This document shows positions 7,565-14,672 of a DNA stretch of 14,672 nt, one piece after another. The position numbers and the translations under genes were made by a program. The stretch lies in contig JANNNB010000316.1 in the NCBI GenBank assembly GCA_031398325.1, forward strand, positions 1-14,672. The letters run 5' to 3'. How positions within the stretch are numbered: position 1 is the first letter of the stretch; each line of letters opens with the position of its first letter. The DNA is from Sva-07 sp031398325 (GTDB lineage Bacteria > Actinomycetota > Acidimicrobiia > Acidimicrobiales > Ilumatobacteraceae). The notes under the pieces were generated by a model. That model saw only the letters and a list, made by a program, of their open reading frames with translations, was not told where the DNA came from and searched no databases.

Positions 7565-10500
7565 TCAGAGTTCGCCGGGCAGCGGTGGTGGGTGGGTCAC
7601 ACCGAGCCCTGCGAACACACCGTCGATCTCGTCGAGCCGCGCCGATCGCAGTGCCGTGTCTGGGTCGATGGCGACGAGCACCCGCAGGCTCTGCGCACGT
7701 TCGAAGTCGGGTGCACCGTCGATCGCCGCGATGCGCAAGACCGACTGCTCGCGCCACGCGAGATCGTCGGTCAGCAGCGCTCGACACCGCTCGATCCGTG
7801 ACAGCCGGACCGGGTCTCCGGCGAACCGGCCGGCGAGTTCGTCGCATCGGGTTCGCGAGGCGTCACCTCGGAGCACGTCGAGCTCGAGTTGGCGTGTGTC
7901 GAGTTCATCGAGGTGTTCGAGCATCCCGAGTCGCCTCATCTCGGTGCGTGCTGCAGCGAGGCGTTCGTCGGCGACGTCGAAGTCGCCGCATCGCGTCGAC
8001 GCGACCGCCGAGAACAGCCAGGTGGTTGCGATCCCGGGCGCGTAGCGCACCGACTCGTAGTTGCGCAGCGCCTGCTCGAACAGTTCGAGCGCCCGATCCC
8101 AGTGGCCCTGGTCGGTGAGGACCTCGGCGCTGTTGATCGCTGCCGTGGCGGCGACTACGACGCTTCCTGCGCTCTGCGCGAGCGACAACGCTTCGAGGTA
8201 GTGATCGGTCGCCTCCGACCATCTCGAGTCGTAGTAGGCCTCGACGCCGAGATTGGTCAGGGTGCGAGCCATGCCGCTGTAGTCGCCGAGTTCGCGGTGC
8301 AACTCGAGGGCCCGCCGACCCGCGCCAGTGGTGTCCGGCGCACCGAGCCCCACCAGGCCGAGGTGCAGACGTTCGAGCGCAAGCGCGGTGACTCGTTTGT
8401 CGCCGGCACGCTCGGCATCTGCCAAGGCGCGCGTGGCGAGCTCGACACACACATCGTCCTCGCCGAGACGTGTGCGCAATCCGGCTTCAGCGACGGCGAT
8501 GTCCGCACGGATCGTGAGCCACTCCGGATCGCGAGTGGTGCCGGGTACGGCCTGTGCGGCGCGGCGGAACCAGCGGATGGCCGACGTCGGCTGGCCCCGA
8601 CGCTCCTCGACCGATCCGATCCGCCGCATCAGGCTGACGCGTGTCTGCGCATCGGCGCCGGCACGTCGGGCGAGTTCGAAGAGCCGGCGGGCGTCGTCGA
8701 AGCGGCCGAGGATGTAGTACTGGTCACCGAGACGTTCGGCGACGTCGGCCCGGTCGGCGGCGGTGAGGCCCCGTGCGTGACGCGCCGCTCCGAGGGCCCG
8801 CTCGTAGGCAGATGCTGCCTCCCAGGTCGCATGCTGCGACTCGGCGCTGGCCGCGGCGACGAGCGAGTACCGCCAAGCCTCGTCGTGGAGCCGCGCCTCG
8901 CTGTAGTGGAGCGACAGCAGTGGGGCGATGTCGGCGTCGTCGGCTTCGGATCTGAGGACCCCCGCCACCTCGCCGTGCAGTCGTCGCCGCTGCCGGAACG
9001 GAAGCCCCTCGTAGGCGACGTCGCGGTACATCGCGTGCACGAACCGGTACCCGTCGCCGTCACCGACCCGCTCGATCATCTCGTCGAGCTCGGCCCCGAT
9101 CGCCACCGGCTCACGGCTCACCGCCGACACCTGGTCGAGTTCGAACTCTCGCCCGAACACCGACGCGATCCGCAGCAGGCGTCGTTGTGCGGCCGGGAGC
9201 GCGTCGATGCGTGTGGCGATCACACCCTCGATCGAGTCGGGGAGCGCGTCGCCACCACTGCGCGAGACGGCGCGGCTCAGCTCGATCGCGAACAGCGGGT
9301 TGCCGTCGGATCGTTCGACGATCACGTCGAGGTCGCGATCGGCGAGGGCGCGTTCGCTGACCTCGATCGCCAACGCCCGGATCGCGTCGGGCGACAGCGG
9401 CAGCACGTCGAGGTTGCGGACGTGGTCGACGTCGTCGGGGATCTGCCAGGCGCCTCCGGGGCGCCGGGTGAGCACACCGGTCCAGGGGCGTGACGCCGCC
9501 GCCCTCATCAGATGGGTCAGCAGTTCGGCGGATGCGTCGTCGATCCAGTGCACGTCCTCGACGACGAGGAACACCGGGCCGTCGAGGGTCTGGTCGAGGA
9601 AGTCGACGACCACGTCGTGGATCCGGGCGCGGCGGAACTCGGGATCGATCGCGGTGGCCTCGGGGGAGTCGGACACGTCGGCGCCGAACGGCACGGCCAG
9701 GAGGGGGAGCATCGGCAGGATCGACGGGGCCGCCTGCGTGACGATCTTGGTCAGCAGTTGGCCCGCAGTCGCGGGATCGGCGCTCACGTCGATGCCCGAC
9801 CCGACGCGCAGGAGCGGTCGGAACACGCTGTACGGCGATGCCGCACCGTATGGGGTGCACGAGCCCTGGAAGGCGGTCAGCCCCTCGGCGACGTCCCACG
9901 CTGCGTCGAGCAGCCGTGACTTGCCGACTCCGGCCGGGCCGGTGAGCACGATCACCTCGCCGAGCTCACCGATCGACCGGCCGACGATCTCCAACTCCTG
10001 TGCCCGGCCGTACAACCGCGCGGAGGTGTTGTCGCGCCGCACTTCGTCGGAGGCGGCGTGCACCTTGTGCGCGGTGATCGGTTCGGTCTTGCCCTTCACC
10101 AGGAACGGTTCGAGTTCCTCGCTGACGAACACGGTCCGGGTGTCGGCCACGACCGATGCCACTGCGACGACGTCGCGGTCGGCGGCCTTGCCGAGCATCC
10201 GCGCCGCGGTGTTGACCGGGTCGCCCATCAGCGTGTAGGTGCGGCGGAACTGGCTGCCGAGGAACCCGGCGAACACCCTGCCGGTCTGCACCCCTTGGCG
10301 CAACACGAAGGGTGACTCGACCGCGGCGATGGCAAGGGCAGCCTGCAGCATTGCGTCGCTCGTGTCGCCCGGGTTGACGGGGGCGCCGGCGCACAGCACG
10401 AACTTGACGCCGTCCGGGGCGATGTCGGTGTGCAGCACGGTCACCCCGAACGTGGTGCAGGTGTCGACCACGTCGTCGACGAGCCAGTGGAACGCCCCGG

Positions 10501-11356
10501 CGACGTGGTCGTGGCCGTGCTGTTCGACGAGCGCGTCGACGCCGCCGACCATCAGGAAGCCGACCGTCACCAGTCGGTGCTCGCCACCCAACCCTGAGAA
10601 CCCGGCGAGTTGCTGACGGACGGCGGTCGGCACGAACGGGGTGAGATCGGCGTCGGCGTGGTGGCGTGGCGCCGGGCCGCTCGTCGGGTCGCCCGTTCGA
10701 CCCTGCACGACCACCCCGCCCGACTCGTCGCGCACCAGCATCGTGTCGGGCAGGAGTGCGGCCAGATCGGTCGACACCAGTGTGTCGCCCTTGGCGGCGG
10801 CGCCTTCCAGTCGAATCACCTCGCTCGCCCGCTCGCCGGTGACGAGGATCTCGCGGTAGCGGCTGCCGGCGAGGTACACGTCGAACGGCCCGCCGGCCAC
10901 CCCCACGGTCATGGTCAGCTGGGCCCGTTTCGCCGCCGGGGCCAAGTGGAGCGCGTGCTGCATCGACAGGCCGGCGTCGACCGCTCGGCGACCGTGTCCG
11001 TCACCGCGGAACAGCACGAGCAGCGCATCGCCGCCGAACTTCAGGACCTCGCCGCCGTAGCCGTACGCGGCGTTGATCAGGGCCGTGAAGCACTTGTTGA
11101 CCAATTCGGTGATCTCCTCGGCGCCGGCCTTGCCCTTCCCGGCGAGTCGTTCCGACAGTGCCGTGAAGCCGGAGATGTCGGCCGACAGCATCGACCCGTC
11201 GATCGAGGCCCACGATGGCGCGCCGTGCACGTCGAGTTCAGATGCGAGCCGTGGGACGAACGCCGCGAGCGCATCGTCGGTCGTTCGATCGTCCGATCCG
11301 TCGTTCGTGGCGATCGCCGCCCGTCGGGGGCGCCGAGCCGATGTGTCCGCTGCCAT
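7565..11356 (-). CDS. Soluble adenylyl cyclase-like protein: tandem class III cyclase domains, P-loop ATPase, TPR-like repeats
   Basis: This is a 1263-residue protein likely to make cAMP in response to an intracellular signal. The ATG at 11356 was chosen because AGGGAG lies just upstream; the frame stays open to 11731, but that would overlap the antiporter gene. Domains: C1 cyclase homology (about 47-200) with metal-binding Asp60 (SADISGFT) and Asp110 (LKFGGDALLVLF), plus Lys106; C2 (about 262-432), which lacks the first metal Asp but keeps Thr375, Asn382 and Arg386 (YTLMGDPVNTAARM). This split of residues between C1 and C2 is the one known from mammalian soluble adenylyl cyclase (ADCY10). 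An AAA/STAND-like ATPase follows, with Walker A GPAGVGKS (473-480) and Walker B FLVVED (596-601). A helical C-terminus, about 850-1150, has TPR-like repeats such as ATDHYLEALSLAQSAG. No membrane segments are seen. Cyclase product specificity is inferred. Confidence 0.88.
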   Translation of the reverse strand: MAADTSARRPRRAAIATNDGSDDRTTDDALAAFVPRLASELDVHGAPSWASIDGSMLSADISGFTALSERLAGKGKAGAEEITELVNKCFTALINAAYGYGGEVLKFGGDALLVLFRGDGHGRRAVDAGLSMQHALHLAPAAKRAQLTMTVGVAGGPFDVYLAGSRYREILVTGERASEVIRLEGAAAKGDTLVSTDLAALLPDTMLVRDESGGVVVQGRTGDPTSGPAPRHHADADLTPFVPTAVRQQLAGFSGLGGEHRLVTVGFLMVGGVDALVEQHGHDHVAGAFHWLVDDVVDTCTTFGVTVLHTDIAPDGVKFVLCAGAPVNPGDTSDAMLQAALAIAAVESPFVLRQGVQTGRVFAGFLGSQFRRTYTLMGDPVNTAARMLGKAADRDVVAVASVVADTRTVFVSEELEPFLVKGKTEPITAHKVHAASDEVRRDNTSARLYGRAQELEIVGRSIGELGEVIVLTGPAGVGKSRLLDAAWDVAEGLTAFQGSCTPYGAASPYSVFRPLLRVGSGIDVSADPATAGQLLTKIVTQAAPSILPMLPLLAVPFGADVSDSPEATAIDPEFRRARIHDVVVDFLDQTLDGPVFLVVEDVHWIDDASAELLTHLMRAAASRPWTGVLTRRPGGAWQIPDDVDHVRNLDVLPLSPDAIRALAIEVSERALADRDLDVIVERSDGNPLFAIELSRAVSRSGGDALPDSIEGVIATRIDALPAAQRRLLRIASVFGREFELDQVSAVSREPVAIGAELDEMIERVGDGDGYRFVHAMYRDVAYEGLPFRQRRRLHGEVAGVLRSEADDADIAPLLSLHYSEARLHDEAWRYSLVAAASAESQHATWEAASAYERALGAARHARGLTAADRADVAERLGDQYYILGRFDDARRLFELARRAGADAQTRVSLMRRIGSVEERRGQPTSAIRWFRRAAQAVPGTTRDPEWLTIRADIAVAEAGLRTRLGEDDVCVELATRALADAERAGDKRVTALALERLHLGLVGLGAPDTTGAGRRALELHRELGDYSGMARTLTNLGVEAYYDSRWSEATDHYLEALSLAQSAGSVVVAATAAINSAEVLTDQGHWDRALELFEQALRNYESVRYAPGIATTWLFSAVASTRCGDFDVADERLAAARTEMRRLGMLEHLDELDTRQLELDVLRGDASRTRCDELAGRFAGDPVRLSRIERCRALLTDDLAWREQSVLRIAAIDGAPDFERAQSLRVLVAIDPDTALRSARLDEIDGVFAGLGVTHPPPLPGEL

Positions 11357-11618
11357 CAACTCCCTGCCTTCGGTACTTCGTAGACGAGCGCGCAGGCCGT
11401 CCGCTCGTTTCGGTCCGCTCGAATCCTTCGCGTCCTGGTGGTCGGGCCCTGTGCCGATCATGTTCCTACCATCTCGGTGCCGCCAGCGCCGGATCTTGAA
11501 CTCGGCAGACCGGGGAGTCGGTGACGGGCGTCCGCACGTCGAGCACCTCGTAGCGCGTCGGCGCGAGATCGGGGCAATGTGCGACCGACCTCTGCCAGCC
11601 ATCGGCGGTTCGAGGAAG
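11357..11618. other. Intergenic region upstream of the cyclase gene
   Basis: These 262 bp separate the antiporter stop from the cyclase start, both on the minus strand. An AGGGAG Shine-Dalgarno for the cyclase lies at about 11361-11366. A weak hairpin (GCGC-GTCG-GCGC with outer CTC/GAG and a small bulge, 11547-11567) might end antiporter transcription. I found no convincing -35/-10 pair for the cyclase, although a separate promoter is expected given the gap. The open frame through here reads Arg- and Pro-rich and looks non-coding. Confidence 0.4.
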
Positions 11619-12893
11619 TCAGGTGCGATGCCCGAACGGCGAGCGGTTTCTGATGGGGGTGCCGTCGGTGCCCTCGTCGGTGGACGAATGCCCGCGCATC
11701 CACGCAGTGAGTGGACGCGCGGTGATTCCATGGGCGACGACGCTGAGCAGCACCGTGAAGACGATGGTGGCGAGCACCGTCTGCACCCGCTGGTCGTCGG
11801 CGGGGAGCTCCTCGATGATCAACAATCCGAAGACGACTGAAGCGAGACCACGCGGCCCGAACCATCCGATGAACGCGATGGCAGGTCGGCCGTATCCGGC
11901 GCCCATCATGCTGATCGCAACCGGCACCATGCGCACCACCGTCAGACTCAGCACCCCGTACACGGCGATGCGCCAGTCGATCAACTCGAGCCCCTGCCAC
12001 AGCAGGCCGGCGCCGAAAACGAACCACACGGCCAGTGCCAGCACTTGACCGAGCAGTTCCGGCAGTTCGGTGACCTCGTCGTCGTCGTGGCCGATGCCGG
12101 TCCGGAAGGCGACGCCCGCCACAAAGGCGGCCACGAAGTAGTTGACACCGGCCGCCTCCGCGACGAGGAACGCCATCACGGACAGCATGAGGGCGACGAT
12201 CCGGCCGCCGCCCGGGTCGATCCACTGGTGGTCCCTGGCCCGTGTCAGGGCGAACCCGCCGAGGTAGCCAGCTATCGCTCCGATGGCAGCGCCTCCGATG
12301 AGGTCGACGACGGCGCCGATCCCGTGTGTCGATGCCGTGTCCTCGAGGACGCCGACACCGATCACGACGGCGGCCGAGGCGATGAGGGCGGTGACGACGG
12401 GAGTCGCGATGCCGTCGTTGAGGCCACTCTCGACGTTCAGCGAGCGACGAATCGATTGTGGGAGCGCCGTGTCGGACACGACGCTCGCACTCAGCGCGGC
12501 GTCGGTGGGTGCCAGCACGGCGCCCAGCAGCGCGGCGAGCTCCCACGGCAGATCGGTGAACAGGAACGCTGCCAGCCCGAACCCGAACGCGAGGGTGAGC
12601 GGCAGGCCGATGGCCAGGAGCCGGATCGGGAGCCCTGCGCTGTGCCGCAGGTCTTGCGGGTTGATCCGCGCCGCGTCGGAGAACAGCAGCAGGGCCAGTG
12701 TGATCTCAGCCAGTGTGTGGACCGCGCTCGTCTCGACCGAGACGTCGATCAGGGCCCATGGCCCATTGGCCAGCGCCAGACCGGCGGCAACGAACAGGAT
12801 CGGTCCGGTCACGTCGAGCCGCTCGAGCCGTCCTGCGACCAGCGACCAGCCGATCAGGAGTGCGACCAGCGCGATCGCCGCCCCGGCATTCAT
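11619..12893 (-). CDS. CPA1-family cation:proton antiporter
   Basis: This 424-residue inner-membrane protein has about 12 hydrophobic segments and should exchange Na+ or K+ for protons. Key motifs are APTDAALSAS (from 128), ESGLNDGIATP with the Asn159-Asp160 ion-binding pair of electroneutral NhaP-type CPA1 exchangers, and GPRGLAS (346-352), whose Arg is conserved in that family. The ATG at 12893 is preferred over the GTG at 12932 because GGAGAGGGAG (12901-12910) sits 7 bases upstream and the protein then starts directly in the first hydrophobic helix. The C-terminal tail is short and hydrophilic, with no TrkA-N/TrkA-C domain. It lies 42 bp after the GAP-family gene and is probably co-transcribed with it. 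Ion preference cannot be read from the sequence. Confidence 0.9.
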   Translation of the reverse strand: MNAGAAIALVALLIGWSLVAGRLERLDVTGPILFVAAGLALANGPWALIDVSVETSAVHTLAEITLALLLFSDAARINPQDLRHSAGLPIRLLAIGLPLTLAFGFGLAAFLFTDLPWELAALLGAVLAPTDAALSASVVSDTALPQSIRRSLNVESGLNDGIATPVVTALIASAAVVIGVGVLEDTASTHGIGAVVDLIGGAAIGAIAGYLGGFALTRARDHQWIDPGGGRIVALMLSVMAFLVAEAAGVNYFVAAFVAGVAFRTGIGHDDDEVTELPELLGQVLALAVWFVFGAGLLWQGLELIDWRIAVYGVLSLTVVRMVPVAISMMGAGYGRPAIAFIGWFGPRGLASVVFGLLIIEELPADDQRVQTVLATIVFTVLLSVVAHGITARPLTAWMRGHSSTDEGTDGTPIRNRSPFGHRT

Positions 12894-12900
12894 TCGCGTT

Positions 12901-12910
12901 CTCCCTCTCC
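12901..12910 (-). promoter_or_regulatory. Shine-Dalgarno of the antiporter gene
   Basis: GGAGAGGGAG on the minus strand, 7 bases from the ATG at 12893. It decides the start in favour of this ATG over the upstream GTG. Confidence 0.75.
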
Positions 12911-12935
12911 GGTCGGTGGGGGAGGGCACCACCCG

Positions 12936-13610
12936 TCAGGCGAGGACACCGAGCCCCTTGGCTGCGAGGTCGACGCCGAAGACCAGGAGCAGCACGGCCA
13001 TCACCGCGTCGTTGTGGGTGCCCAACCACACCTTCAATTCATCGAGCTCGCGCACGGCCTTCTCGCCACCGACGAGGTAGTACGCGACCGGGCCGACGAT
13101 GGTGAGACTGGCGATCAACACGTACACGACGAGCGAGCCGACAGCGTCGCCGGTCGGGAGGCCGAGTTGCGCAAGGGCCGTGCCGGCCGCCACCGTGAGC
13201 ATCAGGTTCTTCGGGTTCACTCCGGCGAGCAGGACTCCGAGCCCGAGTGACTTGCCCGGCGTCAAGGTGTCGATCTGGGCCATCCACTTCGGCATCTCCG
13301 GCGTCTCGCCCGGCCCCGGACGTCGCTTCCAGACACGGCCCGCCATCGCGAGCAGGATCAGACCGAACGCGACCTTGCCCCAGGCGATTCCGTCAGCGGT
13401 ACCGCTGCTCGTCGATGCGTCGGCGCCGTCGGCGAGCGCATAGGCCACGCCGCCCACGATGGCGAGCGCCGCCATCCAACCCAGCGCGAACACCGGCCCG
13501 TTGACCTTCGCCTTCGGGGTGAACAGCATGAGGATCACGGCGATGATCGGGAACGGGCTGATCGCCACCCCGATCGCGAATCCGACGACGACACTGATTC
13601 CCTGTCCCAC
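12936..13610 (-). CDS. GAP-family (sulfolipid-1-addressing protein-like, LysE superfamily) membrane protein
   Basis: This 224-residue protein has about six hydrophobic helices and a central charged loop (about 94-118, RVWKRRPGPGE). Family hallmarks are SPFPIIAVILMLF near the N-terminus (18-30) and GVNPKNLMLTVAAG (130-143), the NPKN motif of the GAP/SfLAP group. Mycobacterial relatives help move glycolipids across the membrane; others in the LysE superfamily export amino acids or ions, so the substrate here is open. The GTG at 13610 is supported by GGAGGG 5 bases upstream. The gene is first in a likely two-gene operon with the antiporter. Confidence 0.85.
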   Translation of the reverse strand: MGQGISVVVGFAIGVAISPFPIIAVILMLFTPKAKVNGPVFALGWMAALAIVGGVAYALADGADASTSSGTADGIAWGKVAFGLILLAMAGRVWKRRPGPGETPEMPKWMAQIDTLTPGKSLGLGVLLAGVNPKNLMLTVAAGTALAQLGLPTGDAVGSLVVYVLIASLTIVGPVAYYLVGGEKAVRELDELKVWLGTHNDAVMAVLLLVFGVDLAAKGLGVLA

Positions 13611-13615
13611 TTACG

Positions 13616-13621
13616 CCCTCC
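13616..13621 (-). promoter_or_regulatory. Shine-Dalgarno of the GAP-family gene
   Basis: GGAGGG on the minus strand, 5 bases before the GTG start at 13610. It supports a GTG initiation codon. Confidence 0.7.
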
Positions 13622-13645
13622 TGCCGTGACTCATGTGTGAGCCGG

Positions 13646-13698
13646 ACCACCCTTCGTTGCTCGGCTGGTGATCAGGCGTCAGTCCACCACACTGGTGG
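13646..13698 (-). promoter_or_regulatory. Possible attenuator: four segments that can pair in alternative ways
   Basis: In transcript order the segments are CCACCA (13698-13693), TGGTGG (13689-13684), ATCACC (13672-13667) and GGTGGT (13651-13646). Segment 1 pairs perfectly with 2 (3-base loop), 2 can pair with 3 (5 bp, TGGTG with CACCA), and 3 can pair with 4 (6 bp, one G-U). That is the mutually exclusive order of an attenuator. The stems are short and there is no U-tract, so a chance origin is quite possible. Confidence 0.25.
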
Positions 13699-13716
13699 CT
13701 GGAGAGGTGCGTTCAT
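13672..13716 (-). CDS. Candidate 14-residue leader peptide MNAPLQPPVWWTDA
   Basis: A short ATG frame with GAAGGGG (13722-13728) 5 bases upstream lies about 60 bp before the GAP-family gene. It has two adjacent Trp codons, and the codons for P-P-V-W-W form the first hairpin of the leader. It starts about 16 bases after the predicted transcription start. This is the arrangement of a leader peptide whose translation controls downstream folding. Nothing beyond spacing and hairpins supports expression. Confidence 0.3.
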   Translation of the reverse strand: MNAPLQPPVWWTDA

Positions 13717-13738
13717 CGCTGCCCCTTCTCGACCGAGG

Positions 13739-13768
13739 CTCATACGATGCCGGTGGACACGCTGTCGA
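13739..13768 (-). promoter_or_regulatory. Candidate sigma-70-type promoter of the GAP/antiporter operon
   Basis: On the minus strand TCGACA (13768-13763, 5 of 6 match to TTGACA) and TATGAG (13744-13739, 4 of 6 match to TATAAT) are 18 bases apart. The start point would be near 13732, giving a leader of about 120 bases before the GTG. Confidence 0.35.
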
Positions 13769-13789
13769 CGAGACGACCGACGCGAGTGA

Positions 13790-14672
13790 TCAGAGACCGC
13801 GGACGACCTCGACGCGACCGTCGCGCTCGGCCTGGACGAGGGCGTCGTAGTCACGCTCGTTCTGGTCGGCGTACGACTCGGAGAAGTCTGCGACGGCCTG
13901 GTCGAAGACGTCGCTACCTCCGAGATAGGAGCCGATCGCGATCCGGTCGCCGGAGCGGGCGTGGGCTCTGGCGAGCGTCCAGCCACACATCCGTCCGTAG
14001 GCGGCCATCGCCTTGGGCGTCATCGCCTCGACGATCGCCGAGCCCTTCCAGTCGCGGAGCTGTCTCACGTAGAAGTCTCGTTCGGCGCCGTCGGGCGCGA
14101 CGACATGTTCGAAACCGAGGAAGATGTCGCTCGCCTCCTGCATCAGATGCTGGCCCTGGACCACGCGTTCGCCGTGAGTGGCAGCGTGGCTGGCTCCGAC
14201 GAAACCTTCGAGCACCGAGGCCTGGGCCTCCTTGGCCTGCAGGAAGAGCGGGTCGTTGTCGTCCCTGCCGAACAACAGCAGTATCCATGCACGAGAACCG
14301 ACGCTGCCGACGCCGACGACCTTGCGGGCGACGTGGGCGAGGCGGAACTCCTCGAGCAGGTGACGTCGATCGGATTGCAGGGTTCCCCGGTAGCCACGCA
14401 CGATCATGGTGATCAGCGCCATGAGCTCGTCGTGCTGCGCTCCGTCGCTGAGTTCCTCGATCGGCTGGATCAGCGGTGGGTCGCTGATGATGCGCCGCTC
14501 CCCATCGACCAGATGGGTGAGCTTGTCGAAGGCCTGCGTGCTGTCACGGGTGCGTGCCTTGGCGAGGTTGGCCCTCGCCCGCTTGACCGTTGCCGCGTCC
14601 ATGCCGGCCGACAGCTCGTCGAGGGCGGCCTGGACGTCGAGATGGGAATACCAGACGTCGAGTGTCTTCATG
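13790..14672 (-). CDS. DUF2252 family protein, C-terminal part (5' cut by window edge)
   Basis: The 293 visible residues match the C-terminal two thirds of DUF2252 proteins, which are usually about 430-460 residues. MKTLDVWY at the window edge is an internal motif of the family (the 'M-x-T-L-D-V-W-Y' segment), so the real start lies to the right of the window. Visible landmarks are GVGSVGSRAW (120-129), a glycine-rich loop; PLFLQAKEA (141-149) with a conserved Lys; DFYVRQLRDWKGS (199-211); and GWTLARAHARSGD (230-242). The Gly-rich loop followed by a Lys strand resembles kinase-like folds, but the biochemical role of DUF2252 is not established to my knowledge. It is followed by 179 bp before the GAP-family operon. 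Confidence 0.88.
   Translation of the reverse strand, partial: MKTLDVWYSHLDVQAALDELSAGMDAATVKRARANLAKARTRDSTQAFDKLTHLVDGERRIISDPPLIQPIEELSDGAQHDELMALITMIVRGYRGTLQSDRRHLLEEFRLAHVARKVVGVGSVGSRAWILLLFGRDDNDPLFLQAKEAQASVLEGFVGASHAATHGERVVQGQHLMQEASDIFLGFEHVVAPDGAERDFYVRQLRDWKGSAIVEAMTPKAMAAYGRMCGWTLARAHARSGDRIAIGSYLGGSDVFDQAVADFSESYADQNERDYDALVQAERDGRVEVVRGL

Noticed and set aside
7889..9493. 534-codon + frame opposite the cyclase gene
   Set aside because: It mirrors the TPR and ATPase coding region, has no domain of its own, and is explained by high GC in third positions.
11357..11731. Longer N-terminus for the cyclase protein
   Set aside because: The extra 125 residues are Arg/Pro-rich and would overlap the antiporter gene by over 100 bp, whereas the ATG at 11356 has a good Shine-Dalgarno.
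12045..13250. 401-codon + frame spanning the antiporter and GAP-family genes
   Set aside because: It is rich in Gly, Asp, Arg and Gln, has no hydrophobic or domain pattern, and crosses two well-supported minus-strand genes.

Overview
This is a GC-rich window with the codon use and gene content of an actinobacterial chromosome. The mix of a giant secreted multidomain protein with disulfide-rich Ig-like repeats, a cyclase/ATPase/TPR regulator and a GAP-family membrane protein fits an Acidimicrobiia-like (Ilumatobacter-type) organism. That placement is inferred from protein style, because there is no rRNA or marker gene to confirm it.

Layout. (1) From the left edge to 7534 on the + strand runs one very large gene, open at its 5' end. 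It encodes a secreted mosaic protein: FG-GAP-like repeats, a long in-register pentapeptide array built on PLRSI, a second repeat series built on T-L-G-D-L, a DUF11-like beta domain, a PPC-like domain, a C25/gingipain-like caspase-fold peptidase with plausible His and Cys catalytic residues, several Ig-like domains with paired cysteines, and a Cys-bounded C-terminal module. (2) Convergent to it, with only 30 bp and a shared hairpin between, is a minus-strand gene (7565-11356). It encodes a soluble-adenylyl-cyclase-like regulator with two cyclase homology domains, a P-loop ATPase and TPR-like helices. (3) After a 262-bp gap comes a two-gene minus-strand operon: a GAP-family (LysE-like) membrane protein, then a CPA1 Na+/H+ antiporter. 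Both have clear Shine-Dalgarno sequences. The leader in front of it carries a possible promoter and a 14-codon Trp-Trp reading frame that overlaps mutually exclusive hairpins. (4) At the right edge is the C-terminal part of a DUF2252 protein on the minus strand, cut by the window end.

The genes do not form an obvious single pathway. The left gene is a cell-surface or secreted protein, the cyclase gene is an independent signalling protein, and the GAP/antiporter pair is a membrane transport operon. No tRNA, rRNA, CRISPR array, insertion sequence or phage gene was seen. The most unusual material is the repeat architecture around the peptidase and the candidate leader/attenuator of the transport operon.
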